A stretch of DNA of 64,000 nt from Caenorhabditis remanei (GCF_010183535.1 NC_071332.1:22258001-22322000), one strand, 5' to 3'; shown: positions 36,934-53,416, numbered from the stretch's first letter. Numbers and translations are program-made. The notes: generated by a model from the sequence alone, not told the origin.

Positions 36934-39595
36934 ATGAACGAAAAGATATTGCTGCGTCTTTTCACCTATCTCATTTTCCGATTTCTACATCTATTATTTC
37001 TATTGGAATCCGATATTTATGCTCTTGTATTACGGTTATTTGACAAAAAGAACAACGGGGATGATGAAGTGGAGGTGTTTAATATATTTGCAAGGTTAGT
37101 AGAGGAAATAAGCAGCGCCTCCGGAACTTATTGTTTTAGACACCGCTTTGATTGCACCGACGTGACAAGAGAATCTGATTTCTTGTCATTCCATGAGAAA
37201 AGTACATTATTTGAGGAGATTTGTGAGGAAGGGTGAGTTTTTTGCTGTTTTTTCTTCAATTTTTGACGCTAAACTGACAGTTTTCCAGTTGGTTCATCTA
37301 CAGTATCACTGACCGATATGTCTACTTTGTGAAAATCATTCCAATCGAAGAGGATAATTTTGAAACTACCATATCCATTGAAAAATGCTCAAAACTTTCG
37401 AATTTTCTCTATCAAAATGCGGAAAAACTGGCACGATGCCAGCTGGATACATTTCAAAGAATCACTAAAAATATGCCAGCGTCTCGGAGTAAAGTCTTGA
37501 TTATCCACTCGCCGCCGAGCAGTGGAGGGACTACTGTAGGGAAGCTGTTGCAGAGTTGTGATGAATCAAAGTTGTCGTTACTGGTTATTGGTGAGTTTTT
37601 ACAAGATTTTGAGTTCACGTGGTGGGTTCACAGGCGGTTAAAGGGTTAATATGGTCAACTCTAATTTTTTTCATAGAATAGTGTATTTGTGTCTGTAAGT
37701 TCATTTTCATATCGAAAGAATTTTTTATTTGGTCTGAAACTCGTAGATGAGTCGAACATTTCGTTGGCCGAAGAAAATTGGCGTTGTTGCCTAGAAATTT
37801 GACTTCGGGTTTATGTGTTTTTGTGAGTTCAGTTTCATATCGGAAGGATTTTTTGATTCGTTCCAACCCCTATGAGAACGAGCGACGAAACAAATTGGGC
37901 ATTTCTGTGTTAATTGAAAGAAAACTACAAAAATGAGAAAAATAGCGACAATATTTGAATAAATCGACATGACCGAAGTTTAATTTCTAGGCCAGCTCTC
38001 AGCGAGTTTCAGACCAAATAAAACAATTTTTTGATTTGGAAATGAATTCACAGACACACATACGTATTCTATGAAAAAATCAGTGTCGACCTTACTATTA
38101 GTACACCTTTAAGAATTCTATGAATTCTAAGAAAACACCCAATTTTTAGGTGAGCCTCCTTTCCTGACCTCCTTATCATTGCTCTTCAACAAGCTATCCG
38201 TTGAAGAACTCCGAAGTCTCTGTAAATCCACTCTTCGTTTCTCCACAATGCATCAGAAATCCCAACAAACGATAGTCTTCAAATCGAGGTCCTCATGCAC
38301 TAAAATAGTTCCGTTCATCCATTCGGCAGTCCCCTCCATTCAACATTTTTTCGTGACTCGAAAAAATTCAAATGATATTATTTCTCGACTTATATTGAAG
38401 ACCTCTAGTGAATTCAACTTTCCAATGTTTTCATTTTTACTAAAATTCGGACAGCATCTTGATATGGGATGGTTGTCCAGTTGGAAAGAATTAGAAAATG
38501 AGACTTTTACTCGGGTTGGGCCAAAAAATGAGCTGGAATTTGCAATGGCTCAAGTCTATGGGTCGATTATGAACTATAGAAGAAATCGACAGTACTTTGT
38601 GCAGGACGTTCTGTTTGTAGAAGATTTGGTGAGTTTATAAACTCCGCCCCTCTTTTGAATCATCTGTTTTCCAGATCTCTGACACCGCAACCATGATCCG
38701 TCCGCTCCTTGATCTCTGTGAGATTTCCGATCTAGCTATTCCAGAATGTATTGAATGGAAACGAAATGCGGATGAACAGATCCAACAAGTATGGGATACT
38801 GTAGATTTGCACTCCGAAGACGTGGCAAGAGTCGGTTGTTTGGCAGAGTTGTTGGAGCAAGATGTATTTTTCTTTTAATTGTATTTTTGGAGTATTTTCT
38901 GTATTTTTGAAAAAAAGACACATTTCTTAGAAAATAAACATATTTTCCGATTAGATTTCAGTCCGCATTGTTGCCGATCGTGGGGGAGCATCTTTACTTT
39001 CGACGGTTCTTCCGGCTGGTCTCTGAAATCGCTTATTCGAAGAATTCACTCAATTTCTATTTCAAATTCAACCAATCTCATTCACCAGAAGGGGTAAAAA
39101 AACCATTTTCCATCATTCAGAACAAACAAAAACATGCGAGGAATCGATCCAACCCAAAAAAGTTCCCAGCCGAGCCTTTACCCAACTGCGCCAATCGCAC
39201 GATTTTAACTTTGTTCAGAGGGCGGTAAAGAATGAGGGGAACACATCCATTTTTGAAGTTCTCATCACTATCCTATTCCCGCCAAAATTGTTTACACTTT
39301 CGAGATGATAGATCAACAACTATTTTAAGGTTGTTACATTATTTTTGATCTATTTTGAATTGAACATATCTTGGCGGCAACATTATGGTGTTGTGAGAAG
39401 AGCGAAACTTCTGAATGTGCGCCTTCGAAAGATCAATTTTGAGAGTGATTTTTTTTGTTGAAAATATCGATTTTTGGCAATTTTTATTTTTTTTTGGCCG
39501 CCTAACTGGTAGCAGGGGCAGCTTGCTCGTCGTACTAATCTTCTCATTGAAAAATAAACTGTTTTATTGGAAAAAATTTCCTTTTTCAGGTGTAA
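36934..39595 (+). CDS. Unrecognised 468-residue protein with P-loop-like motif
   Basis: Exons 36934-37232, 37289-37590, 38150-38628, 38675-38863 and 38962-39093 join in phase. The next acceptor (TTTTTCAG, exon from 39590) adds Val and a stop, giving about 468 residues. The start follows a CATTTGCAG trans-splice acceptor. There is a hydrophobic N-terminus (LLRLFTYLIFRFLHLLFLLE). A segment PPSSGGTTVGKLL (near residue 180) has the GxxxxGK spacing of a Walker A loop, but Leu replaces the Ser/Thr. A long mixed helical remainder includes FYFKFNQSHSPEG at the end. I recognise no family. The 3' end is uncertain. A coding-like patch at 39638-39711 (MDVKTIKAIGLDGEAWSGL) and another at 40139-40284, across a minisatellite, could be extra exons. 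The nature of the N-terminus is also uncertain. Confidence 0.65.
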
Positions 39596-39718
39596 CACTC
39601 GAAGGAAGTCGGATATGACGGAAGCGAGGTAACTGGATGGACGTTAAGACAATCAAAGCGATTGGATTGGATGGCGAGGCATGGAGTGGATTGAATGCGA
39701 TATTGAGAGGTACGCCCC

Positions 39719-40138
39719 GAGAACTGTCCCCTTGTTGGGATTATGGACTCACCCCCGAGAACTGTCCCCTTGTTGGGATTATGGACTCACCACCGAGAAC
39801 TGTCCCCTTGTTGGGATTATGGACTCACCCCCGAGAACTGTCCCCTTTGTTGGGACTATGGACTCACTACTGAGAACTGTCCCCTTTGTTGGGATTATGG
39901 ACTCACCACCGAGAACTGTCCCCTTGTTGGGATTATGGACTCACCACCGAGAACTGTCCCCTTGTTGGGATTATGGACTCACCACCGAGAACTGTCCCCT
40001 TGTTGGGATTATGGACTCACCCCCGAGAACTGTCCCCTTGTTGGGATTATGGACTCACCCCCGAGAACTGTCCCCTTTGTTGGGACTATGGACTCACTAC
40101 TGAGAACTGTCCCCTTTGTTGGGATTATGGACTCACCC
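39719..40138. repeat. Minisatellite, 11 copies of a 38/39-bp unit
   Basis: The repeat unit begins GAGAACTGTCCCCTTGTTGG and continues GATTATGGACTCACCACC. Unit starts are 39719, 39757, 39795, 39833, 39872, 39911, 39949, 39987, 40025, 40063 and 40102. The 39-bp units carry an extra T (CCCCTTTG) and recur in a pattern, suggesting higher-order duplication. Sequence is open in several frames because the units lack stops, not because they are coding. Confidence 0.95.
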
Positions 40139-40631
40139 CGAAATTTGAGCTCCAAATGAGACATGGTATGTACTCGTGGAGTGAGGAAAATTTCACCAGA
40201 ATGGGTTTTTACCGCAGGTGCTTCATTGCCCGTCTGCGTTTCCCTTCTACCTTTTTGGAACTTTTGAAAATGATTATTAATTAATTTTGAATAAATAAAA
40301 ATTTCTATTTTTGATGTGTTTTGTTGTTTTAAGAAGTACAAAAATAATCGAACAGACAGACTGCAATCGACAACATGATAGCAGCTTTTCACTCCTCAAT
40401 TAGTACATCTTTGGATCCTCTCCGCAAAGAATCCGTCGTAGTCAATGAGGGCAGTTTTTTAATCAGAAACTTTTCAGTAATGTTTTCGGGATCCTTCCTA
40501 TTTTGCGGCTTCGTATTCGTTTCTCAGTTCACCTCGGTTACAGCGTTAACAAAGACATTGAGAACTGTGGACGGACGGTGTGAAGAAGGAGGAGAGAATG
40601 ATGACTCATTTGTCCAGATGGAATTGATCGC

Positions 40632-40962
40632 TTCTGACAAGGGAACCTCAACGAGGTCGCAACATTTTGAATCGTTCCAAATTGCTACCAGGAATTAAAA
40701 ACAGCTTGGTTAGGCATATCCCAAATTTTTGTTTTATGGCCGGCATTTGCCTCTGAGAAAACTCAACGTTTTTTGAAAGCGATTTTCAGGGCTTTTACAG
40801 TGCTTAACCACTGTATCTTTGAGACAATTTTTCTCACAACAGCGGCAAGTGACGAACACAAAACAAAAACTTGGGATATGGCAATCAAGGTACCATCAAT
40901 AGCTGGTAGAAATTTGTAACGATTCCAAAACTTGCGACCCCTGAGGTGCCCTTCTGAAAGAA
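40632..40962. repeat. Inverted repeat with ~120-bp arms
   Basis: The left arm (about 40632-40756) contains GAATCGTTCCAAATTGCTAC and GGCATATCCCAAATTTTTGT. The right arm (about 40842-40962) contains the inverse forms ACAAAAACTTGGGATATGGC and GTAACGATTCCAAAACTTGC. The loop is about 85 bp. A 107-codon open frame (40375-40698) overlaps the left arm and is best seen as repeat-derived. Confidence 0.75.
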
Positions 40963-42251
40963 AAAATTGTAAAAAAAATAACTGATAAATGAAATTCTTA
41001 AAGAGTGATGTCGGTTTTAAGCTTTGGTTGAAACTGCCGAACGTTTTTTCCCTTGGAATCAACACCTACGTTTCTCTAAATGGTTGAGTTTGATTTCGAT
41101 CAAAATTATAAATAATTTGAAATCATGACTTTATTTCAAACAAAATAGTATCTCAAAACAATTTCTCCTGATCTACCAATCACAAGCCAATGCATTTCAA
41201 AATATGACACATGTCTCCAAAAGAATGGAAAGAGAAATATTGAAGAGAAACAGAAGAAAAAGTAGAGGCGGGTGAAAGGGTTCCAAATGTCGCGAAAAAA
41301 GAAAAAAGAGTAGAGAAACGGAAAGTGAGGAGAAAGATAGATGGAAGAAATGAACAGTTGTTTTATGAAAGAGCTGCGGTGTGTGACCACACCGCTAAAC
41401 CTCCATCCAACACACACTTTCATAACTTTTAGGTTCCACTCTTCCTCTCTTCTCCTTTCTTTTTGTATGACTCTTCTCGCCTACTCAATCTTGAGAGAAT
41501 GGCTTTCAATTTAAGTAAGCAAACTTCAAAATAGGAAGCATTATTTAAAATTCAAAGTAGTTTAGAGATATTATAATCAAATTTAACGGAGTTATATCTA
41601 CACAGTCGATGTTTACCATCAAGAATAAGGAAAAAGAAAGTTGTGTAAAACACAAGCCATACAAGTAGTAAAAACCGTAGTAGTACTAAATTCTTCTCAA
41701 GACATTTCAATCCAATTTTTAATCTTGATTGCTCATTGCTGTTGAGCAGCTATGTTTGTACTAAAGACCTCCTGGAGATGTGTCTGAAGATCACACAATA
41801 GATAATAACATTTTTCCCCTCTCGTCTTTTTTTCGGAATAGAAATCTTACATATCTTCTATTTGATTTAAAGGTTTTCTTTCTTTGCTCTCAACATTTCT
41901 TGCTTTTTGATTGATATTTTCAATCAGCTTTCTGTGAAAAAGTTAGTTTTCACTTCACCTGCAACATATTCAAAATGTGAAAATGAAAATGTTAAAACCT
42001 AGCAAATGTTATGTTTTCGAAAGGTATGATAAAGTTTTTGTTCTAAGCGGTGCCGGCTGATTTTTTTTTGACCTAACAAGGTTACAGTTGTTGGGGACGC
42101 TAATATTCTTTAGTCGATTCGTGTTTTTCAATATTCCGAGGAAAACTCCAAGATTATGAACAAAATGCAGGCTTTGCCTCACCTTTCGTTTTTTCCGAAG
42201 CTGCCATTTTTCCAGAAACATTCTTTTCAATTATTTTTGAAGCAACTAGTT

Positions 42252-42351
42252 CAGCACAGCTCTTACAGCTGCGCTCCACCAAAATGCACTTGAGAAACGT
42301 CTCTTTTACTTTTGTTTCGGTAGGTCGCGGTTGTAAGACGTGTGCCGTGCC
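42252..42351. repeat. Degenerate 'GCACGGCAC' element
   Basis: GCACAGCTCTTACAGCTGCG at the left and GTTGTAAGACGTGTGCCGTG at the right match the inverted ends of the elements at 24003-24116 and 44863-44995. TA flanks are not preserved on both sides. Confidence 0.65.
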
Positions 42352-42896
42352 AATACATAATTGATATTTCAACTCGGGTTTCTCTAATTTTCGGTTCTCC
42401 CTTTAAGACATTTTTAACACTGCTCATCATAACAAGTGTATCTCCTTCCCCTCCCCTCTCTCATATTCATTTCTTTCATCCACCCGTATTCGCATTTCAT
42501 ATATTTCTATTCTCATTTCTCGTATTTGGTTGCCATAGAAAACCCACAATGTGTCTCCCCTTGCTTTTCGTCTTCTTTTGCTCTCTTGTTCTCTTCTTTT
42601 TTTCTGCTTCTTCATGAATATACACTACACACCAAGCCAATTTCCTTTCCACGCCGTATCTTTGTTGTTTTCTTTGCTCATTTTCTAGAAGATGACTGAC
42701 TAGTCAGGTGGCTGAAACTAATATAGTATTTCTCGTAAAAGGTTTGGATGCTCTCTAAACAATCTAAGCAAAAACCTATGAAATTGAATGACAGAAAATG
42801 GTTTTTTTTTTAAGTTTTCACTAGATTCCAATATATTTTGTGTGAATTAAATTCTTTCATTCATGTTAATGTTTGATTCATTTTCAGATACCCACC

Positions 42897-44209
42897 ATGA
42901 CCACCAGGGTCCCCTCAAACTACACCTCCCTGATAGATGACATTAAGCATCTGGCAACTCCGTCTAACTCCACGTCACTGATGTCTTCAGAAGACGGTGT
43001 CGAACTAGTCACTGACTCACCATTCCCATCACCTGCCGATCCATTTGAAGACTATGTTAATGTAACGGATTACACGATTGTGGAAGTAAAAAATGGGAAA
43101 AATGGCACGGAATCGGTCACAGTTTTCGAGTTTTTGAGTAAGTCAAGTCTAAGTCCTACATAATTGGGTTGCCTTCGGGTTTTTAAATAGATATTATTTA
43201 TAACCTGAAATGTGAAATCTGATCTGTGAGTTATGACGTTTACTCATGAAACATTTTTACAGACATGGAACCATGGGTGGTATACACAGTATGCGGAGTC
43301 GCTGCCGTCGCAGTCATATTGGCAATCATTGGATTGGTGGTATGGCTGAAAAAACATAAGACGTAAGTTGCACTAATAAAATAATTCAAATGTCGAAAAC
43401 CTTATGTTTTCCATTATATTCCAGGAGAGTCATAAATGAGACAACGGATCCAACACTCGCTACCAACTTCCCGGACAATGATGGAATCTTCAGGTAACTT
43501 TGGATATCTTGAAAAATTGTGTAACATATGTTTCAGTTGTTGTTGCAAGTCAAAGCCAAAGATTTCAATGGATCACAGACAAAATTCGTCTAGCAACTTG
43601 GAATTCTATGGGCGTCCCGCACTGCCACAGTCGGCTTATCAAACGGAGCGACCTAAATCAGCAGGTTACTTACTGATTCAACATTTTTGACAAGTTTCCG
43701 GCAGTCCCTTCTAACTGTTATTCAAGTGTCTATCCTTTCTATCTTTGCAAGCTCTGTCACCAAACATCAACTTTCTCTTAACACCCCATAATTTGAGTCC
43801 CTAGCTTTAGTCGGTGGCTGGCAGCATAGATTCTTCTAGAAGTTTCGAAATGCGGAGCGCGCCCACTCGTTTTTAGAAAAGTTGTGTAAACTATAATTAT
43901 GACAATCTTGGCAAGATAGCAACTGAATATCTAAATTTGGAGCTTTTGTGACTAAAGCTATGAGCGAAAGAGGAAGATATGATGAAATATCATGACACAA
44001 CATGAAAATCTTTCAAATTGTTTTAAAATTTAATTAAAATGCTTTAAACTCCCACCTAAATATTCTTTTCAGACTCTATGGCCATCTCCACCTCAAACAT
44101 GGCAATGTATATCGACGAAATCGAAGGGATCCCGAGTCGAGAAATTCCACAATCTCAACGAAGAGAACTTCCGAAATTCCGATACCAGCAATATCAGATG
44201 CAATCTTAA
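42897..44209 (+). CDS. Single-pass type I-like membrane protein, nematode-specific
   Basis: Exons 42897-43137, 43263-43362, 43425-43493, 43537-43664 and 44073-44209 join in phase to 224 residues. A roughly 82-residue extracellular part is Ser/Thr-rich with several N-glycosylation sequons (NYT, NST, NVT, NGT) and no signal peptide. One transmembrane helix follows (about 88-108, VYTVCGVAAVAVILAIIGLVV), then a stop-transfer KKHK, a CCCKSK patch (possible palmitoylation) and a Pro/Gln/Ser cytoplasmic tail. ATTTTCAG precedes the start. C. elegans spe-19, a sperm single-pass membrane protein, lies near ssu-1 as I recall, and this gene is also beside ssu-1. I cannot confirm identity. No known domain. 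Confidence 0.8.
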
Positions 44210-44862
44210 ATTTTTGTTTATTTTTCATTTGATTCACAGAATTCATTTTTGCTCCAGAAGTTTCGAGAAGCATCCCGTATTTTTCCGTTCTCCTATAAAT
44301 AGTGTCCCGGCTAGATCACATATTTTCGACTCCTGTGATAATATTCCATTTTCGGTCCGATGATAAAACTATTTATTTTGTGTCAATTTTACAATTGTCT
44401 CTCTGCCTGTCTGGATCTCCAGATGTCTGGTGCGCTTTCAGCGCATTCTGAAACCATATGATAATAATGAGGAGATTTTAGATTAGGAAAACAAGCATTT
44501 CGTTAATTGGATTTTCGAATTCCGCGCCGAAAAAGAAACAAGTAGGTCAAAAGTAAAATGTCTAGACACTAAGCGATTAGTGTTTTATATGTGTGTTCTT
44601 TCTTTTCTTTTTTATGCGAGATGTAAAAAATTTAGTTTCGTAAATGGTTTGTAGGTCCGAGCTAGAACATCAATATTATAAATATTGTCCTTTTTGTAAA
44701 CTGGTGTGTTACAATCCACAAGAGGTTAGAAGCCTCACGTTAGCATAGGTCTACTCGATGGAGAATTTAATTTATCTATAAGAAAGCAAGTATAAAAACT
44801 GGTTAACTGTAGAAGTGAAGTTAGACTTGATAAAGTTATATCTACTAGAATTTGTACTATTA

Positions 44863-44995
44863 GCACGGCACGCTTCTTACAACGGCGCTATACCGAAGCC
44901 GAAGAAAATTGGATACGAATTTGAGAGACCCAGAAAAAAGTGACATTTTTTCCAGGGAATTTCGGTGGAGCGCAGTTGTAAGAACCGTGCCGTGC
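44863..44995. mobile_element. TA-flanked 'GCACGGCAC' miniature element
   Basis: The ends GCACGGCACGCTTCTTACAA and (inverse) GCACGGCACGGTTCTTACAA are flanked by TA at 44861-44862 and 44996-44997. It is 133 bp and non-coding. It is the best preserved of the three family members here. Confidence 0.85.
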
Positions 44996-45442
44996 TAATA
45001 CAACGTCCTTCTAAAGTTAGTAATTTTCCAACAGAAGGATCTTCTAGAAGGTTCTGTATAATCACTCTAATCGAAGGATTATTCGTATTTGTGTCTCGCA
45101 ATGAGAACCTACGATACTGACCATTTTGGCACACCAACTCTTTTCAAACCCTTAATTTTTATTTACCATGTTCTTTCAATACCTTTCAATGCTCAAATAC
45201 CAACATCCCCACCCACTGTTATTGTTTTCTTTCTTCTTCTTACTTTTGCAAAAATTCGAAAATCCCGCCTTTTTTTTTCAATCTACCCACGCCTTGTTGC
45301 CGTTTAACCAAGAAAATCTAAATTCGCGTTGGCGTATTTGTCCGTTTCCTTCCAAATTATACCCGTCAAAAATGCTCCAAACCTATCAATTTGGGCGTCG
45401 ATTGACAAAAAAGGGGGTGGAGCTTACTTTTCGAAATTCCTG

Positions 45443-45450
45443 TATAAAAG
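45443..45450 (+). promoter_or_regulatory. TATA box of ssu-1
   Basis: TATAAAAG lies about 95 bp before the ssu-1 ATG and about 30 bp before the likely start region at 45470-45480. A GGGGGTGG box is at about 45411. TATA-driven worm genes tend to be tissue-restricted. Confidence 0.55.
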
Positions 45451-45542
45451 CTCCAGCACTTTCAGGTAACTATCATTCTCACTTATTCTAACTGCTGTTT
45501 TTGTTTTCGCTGCTTTAATCTTGAGCCTCTCGAAAACGAAAA

Positions 45543-47382
45543 ATGGTCTCTTTTCTCAAACATCTTCGTATCGAGAACGAGACTGGTGTTCTCCGTGATT
45601 CTCGTACGCCACCGATGACACCAAAAATGCCAAAGACTCCGAAGACTCCAATGACACCTCGTCCTCCAAACTTTGGAGGTATGAGCCCGCCGTGTACTCC
45701 GTGCTCTCCATTTGTGCTCAATGCCACTTCGTTTTGTTTCCGTAAAGGTAAATTCTGAGTGACCCTTCTTGTTTTAACGCTCATCATTTTAGGACCAGCA
45801 CGCTCTGTTGTTTATCAACCGAATGGACATCCTAAGCAGGTGGTCATTGACGGCGAGATCTGGCCACCAATTTTCAAACCAAAGAATGTACGCACTGCCA
45901 AGACAATGCACTTCTCGGACACTGATGTCGTGATCGCGACGTATCCAAAGTGTGGAACCACGTGGCTTCAACACATCACTTCTCAGTTGATCAAGGGACA
46001 TGACTACAAGGCTGGAAAGGGAAACGGTAAGAAATAATTGATCTGATTAACGTCTTCTATCTTCCGATTTTCCAGAGCTCTGCGTTCAATCGCCGATGAT
46101 CGAGCGAATGGGTGCTGCGTTCGCTAATGACATCAAGGGTCCACGTGTCTTGAAGACTCATTTCCATCACTACAACATTCCAAAGTTCACAAACACAAAG
46201 TACATTTATTGTGTCCGTAACCCAAAGGATTGTCTCACTTCATATTTCCATCACAACCGTAACTTCAAAATTTACAACTGGGCCAATGGAACGTGGGATG
46301 TGTTCGTTGACTTGTTCGCTTCTGGACAACTTGCTTTCGGTGACTACTTCGAGCATTTGCTCTCATGGCTTCCAGGGCTCAGAGATGAGAATGTGCTCTT
46401 CTTGAAGTATGAGGACATGTTCCAGGATTTGGAAACCGCTGTTTTTAAGGTAGGTGGTGGGAATCTGAAGCTCTTTTCCGAGTTGAAATCTCTGAGCTAC
46501 AGTACCTCTCTCATTAACTCCCGCCTTCTTTCTCAGTCATTGCTCTATTCTTGGAATTTCGTAAGATCAAGTCTCCGCCCACTTTTGGTCCCATTTTCGA
46601 AATAACAAATTGGCGGTTATACGAAAACCTTGTGATTTCGAAAGAGAGTGAAAATTTTAAGAATACATGTAATTTGAAATTTGAAATTTGGAAAATGGCG
46701 AAAACATAGCCCACGCATTTGATGTTTTCTTAGTAATTGTAGAGAAGATATGCGGGGGCTAACGAAAAAAATATAAACACTAGGTGTTGAGGAAACCTCT
46801 TTATGGAACTTTATTCAGATCGGACAGTTCCTCGGAGGCGAGGCTGCCAAACGTGTCGAGGACCCGGAAACTCTACGCGAAATCGTTGAGAACAGCACGA
46901 TCGACGCAATGAAGAAAGACCAGAAACGTTGGTTCCCAGAGTCTCAACTTCACAAAGTGGAATTCATCCGAAAGGGTGGAAGTCGTGATTGGAAGAACTA
47001 CTTCACCAGAGAACAATCGGATCGTATCGATTCTATCTTTGCCGCCAAGTTTGCAGGAACTCCAGCTGAACAGTGAGTTTTGGGAGATTAACTTTAAAAT
47101 AAATAAAACATTATCTATTTCAGCTGGTGGAAATACGAAATGGCATGGGAGGAGAAGCTTCCATCAATCGAGAATCTGTCGGTTGCAGATGAGGAAGAGG
47201 TTGAAACTCAATCTCAGAAACTATTCGCATTGCCACCACTACCACAACGTCGTTTCTCGAGAACATCCCTCTTGTCAGCTGGTTACGGAAGCGTCTGGTC
47301 ACTCTCATCGCAGACTGCAAATATGTCTGCCAGCTCATCAATCACCAGCAATTTGGGCAATTTGGCCAATTGCCAGGAATAA
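45543..47382 (+). CDS. ssu-1: Cytosolic sulfotransferase
   Basis: Exons 45543-45747, 45793-46026, 46076-46449, 46819-47072 and 47124-47382 join in phase to 441 residues. It transfers sulfate from PAPS to a hydroxyl acceptor. Visible motifs: the 5'-phosphosulfate loop TYPKCGTTW (118-126, Lys121), the catalytic His175 in KTHFHH, the 3'-phosphate site [13 protein letters not shown] (Arg194, Ser202) and the [13 protein letters not shown] loop (322-334). It has a worm-specific Pro/Thr-rich N-terminal extension ([20 protein letters not shown]) and a Ser-rich C-terminal tail of about 60 residues. No signal or membrane segment, so it is cytosolic. In C. elegans, SSU-1 acts in ASJ sensory neurons. The symbol follows from family and synteny. 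Intron 3 (369 bp) is larger than its neighbours. Confidence 0.92.
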
Positions 47383-48791
47383 TTTATTTTTCTTCTTTTT
47401 TTTTGGATTTTTTTTCTTTTTCTTTGACTTTATTGATTCTGATTCTCTCTCTGTCTCTCTTACTCCCAACAAAATTAAACCTAGCTTAATTTTTTGAGAT
47501 TTTCATTCACTGACCGCACTTTACTCCATTCGAATAAATACTCATTTGTAAAATTATTTTCAATGTGGAACGTTCTTAAAAAAAGATTTTGCTGGAAATA
47601 AGAAGAAACCTGCATGAAGCGACTGATAAATGAGCTTTAATGAGCAGAAAACTAAAACTGACAGAGGAAATGAGAAAAAAAAAACGATTTTTCGCCAAAA
47701 TCTGGCGCAGTAGTCAGAATATCTGCTAAAATTGGTAGATGACAACTGAAATAGAAAATTAAAGCTGTAAAAATTATATTTTCAAGTGAAAATATAGTAA
47801 AACGGTTGGAAAATCACTATTTCTCCCGGCAATTGTCGCTGAAAAAAATTAAGAAACAGCGGATCGAGGAAATTTCAAAACGTGTCGTTTTTGTATCGAT
47901 GTATGTTGGGAAGTCGGAAAATTAGAGATGAGAAATCGAAATGAGAAAAAATTCAAAGAATTACAACCAGAAAATTCACAAAAATCTGATTAAAAATTTT
48001 TTTAAAGAAAATCGAAGAGATTTTGCTGAAAACGGAAGGAAATCTGGACGAAGATCTTCGAGGCCTCGAGGCGAAGGAAAACACGGAAAAACTATAAATT
48101 GACGAAGAAAAAGGAAACAAATAGATTATTGGCTGAAATTTTGGCTCAAATGATGAAATAATCGCAAAAAATGAATCGAAAACCAGTGGAAGAATAAATT
48201 AAAGCTAAAACATTATATCTGCAATCCAAAATTCAGAAGAATTTGTCTAGAAATCGTCGAGAAAACTATTTTTTTCAAATGCAGCGCCATTTTGAACATC
48301 CTCCCCGTAAATCGACATATGGCCGCGGCCTAGAAACCTCCACTCATTCCTCGTCCCCGCACCTCCACGTGTACATTTTGCCGCTGGAAAATGCCAAATT
48401 TCTACCGTTTTTCATTGTTTTTTCCCGCTTTTTTCGATTAAATAATTTAAACTGTCAAGTTTTTTATCAATTTTAATCGCAAAAACTACATTAAAAGTCC
48501 ATCGATAGCCAAAAAGCGGTGTGGGAATTAAAAAATACGTTTAAAATATTTTAAATTAAGTTCTTGTTGTGTTTATTTATTAAAATACAGGTTTTAAAGA
48601 TTTTTCAGAATAAGTTGCTTCATAATTCACTTAAAAATTCGTTTTCTTATCGATTTCCACGAAAATTCCCAGGTTTTCGTTTTCCCGCGTCATTCGCTGC
48701 AATAAATCGTGTAAAACATAGTTTCACGCTTATTTACACTTTCTTTGTTGAATTTATCCGAATAACTTTCCAATTTCAAATTTCAGGGAGA
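47383..48791. other. Intergenic region between ssu-1 and sec-23
   Basis: AT-rich with A-rich stretches. A GTAAATCGACATATGGCCGC motif near 48307 resembles a dispersed worm repeat also seen near 24807. T-blocks before sec-23 fit a broadly used promoter. No gene seen. Confidence 0.5.
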
Positions 48792-53123
<4,332 letters not shown>

Positions 53124-53416
53124 TTTTTTTTTCTTCCGCCCATAATTTATGTCATTTTCTTTGTATGTTCCTCCCCCCATTTTTTCCTAAAAATATTAAT
53201 GTTTTATTTGTTTTCATACCTCTGCACCCTCTCCCAACTAAAAAAAAGAAGAAAGAAGAAATTTCATTTATTGAATGTTTTGTTTATAAACGGGAATGTT
53301 TTGTAGTTTTTCTTCAAAATTTTCAAGGGTTTTGATTTTTTTCAAATCTGTATTTTTAGACTTTAAAATTTTTGTTAAAAGTAATCAAAAATGGTTATAT
53401 AAGTAATTAGAATTAG

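Larger units (their letters stand above)
40139..42896. other. Non-coding region with inverted repeats
   Basis: After the minisatellite a 48-codon frame runs to a stop at 40284 (MRHGMYSWSEENFTRM and following), possibly a displaced exon. Beyond it are an inverted repeat (40632-40962), AT-rich DNA, a degenerate GCACGGCAC element (42252-42351) and the promoter side of the membrane-protein gene. No other gene supported. Confidence 0.45.
44210..45542. other. Intergenic region upstream of ssu-1
   Basis: Contains a GCACGGCAC element (44863-44995) and the ssu-1 promoter with a TATA box at 45443-45450. No gene supported. Confidence 0.5.

Noticed and set aside
39719..40138. Possible CRISPR-like array
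   Set aside because: Units are directly adjacent with no unique spacers, and the genome is eukaryotic. It is a minisatellite.
39681..40159. 130-140-codon Pro/Leu/Trp-rich frames in the minisatellite
   Set aside because: The 38-bp unit has no stops in any plus-strand frame, so long frames arise by chance and overlap in all frames.
40375..40698. 107-codon plus-strand frame
   Set aside because: Overlaps one arm of an inverted repeat whose other arm is at 40842-40962; best explained as repeat sequence.
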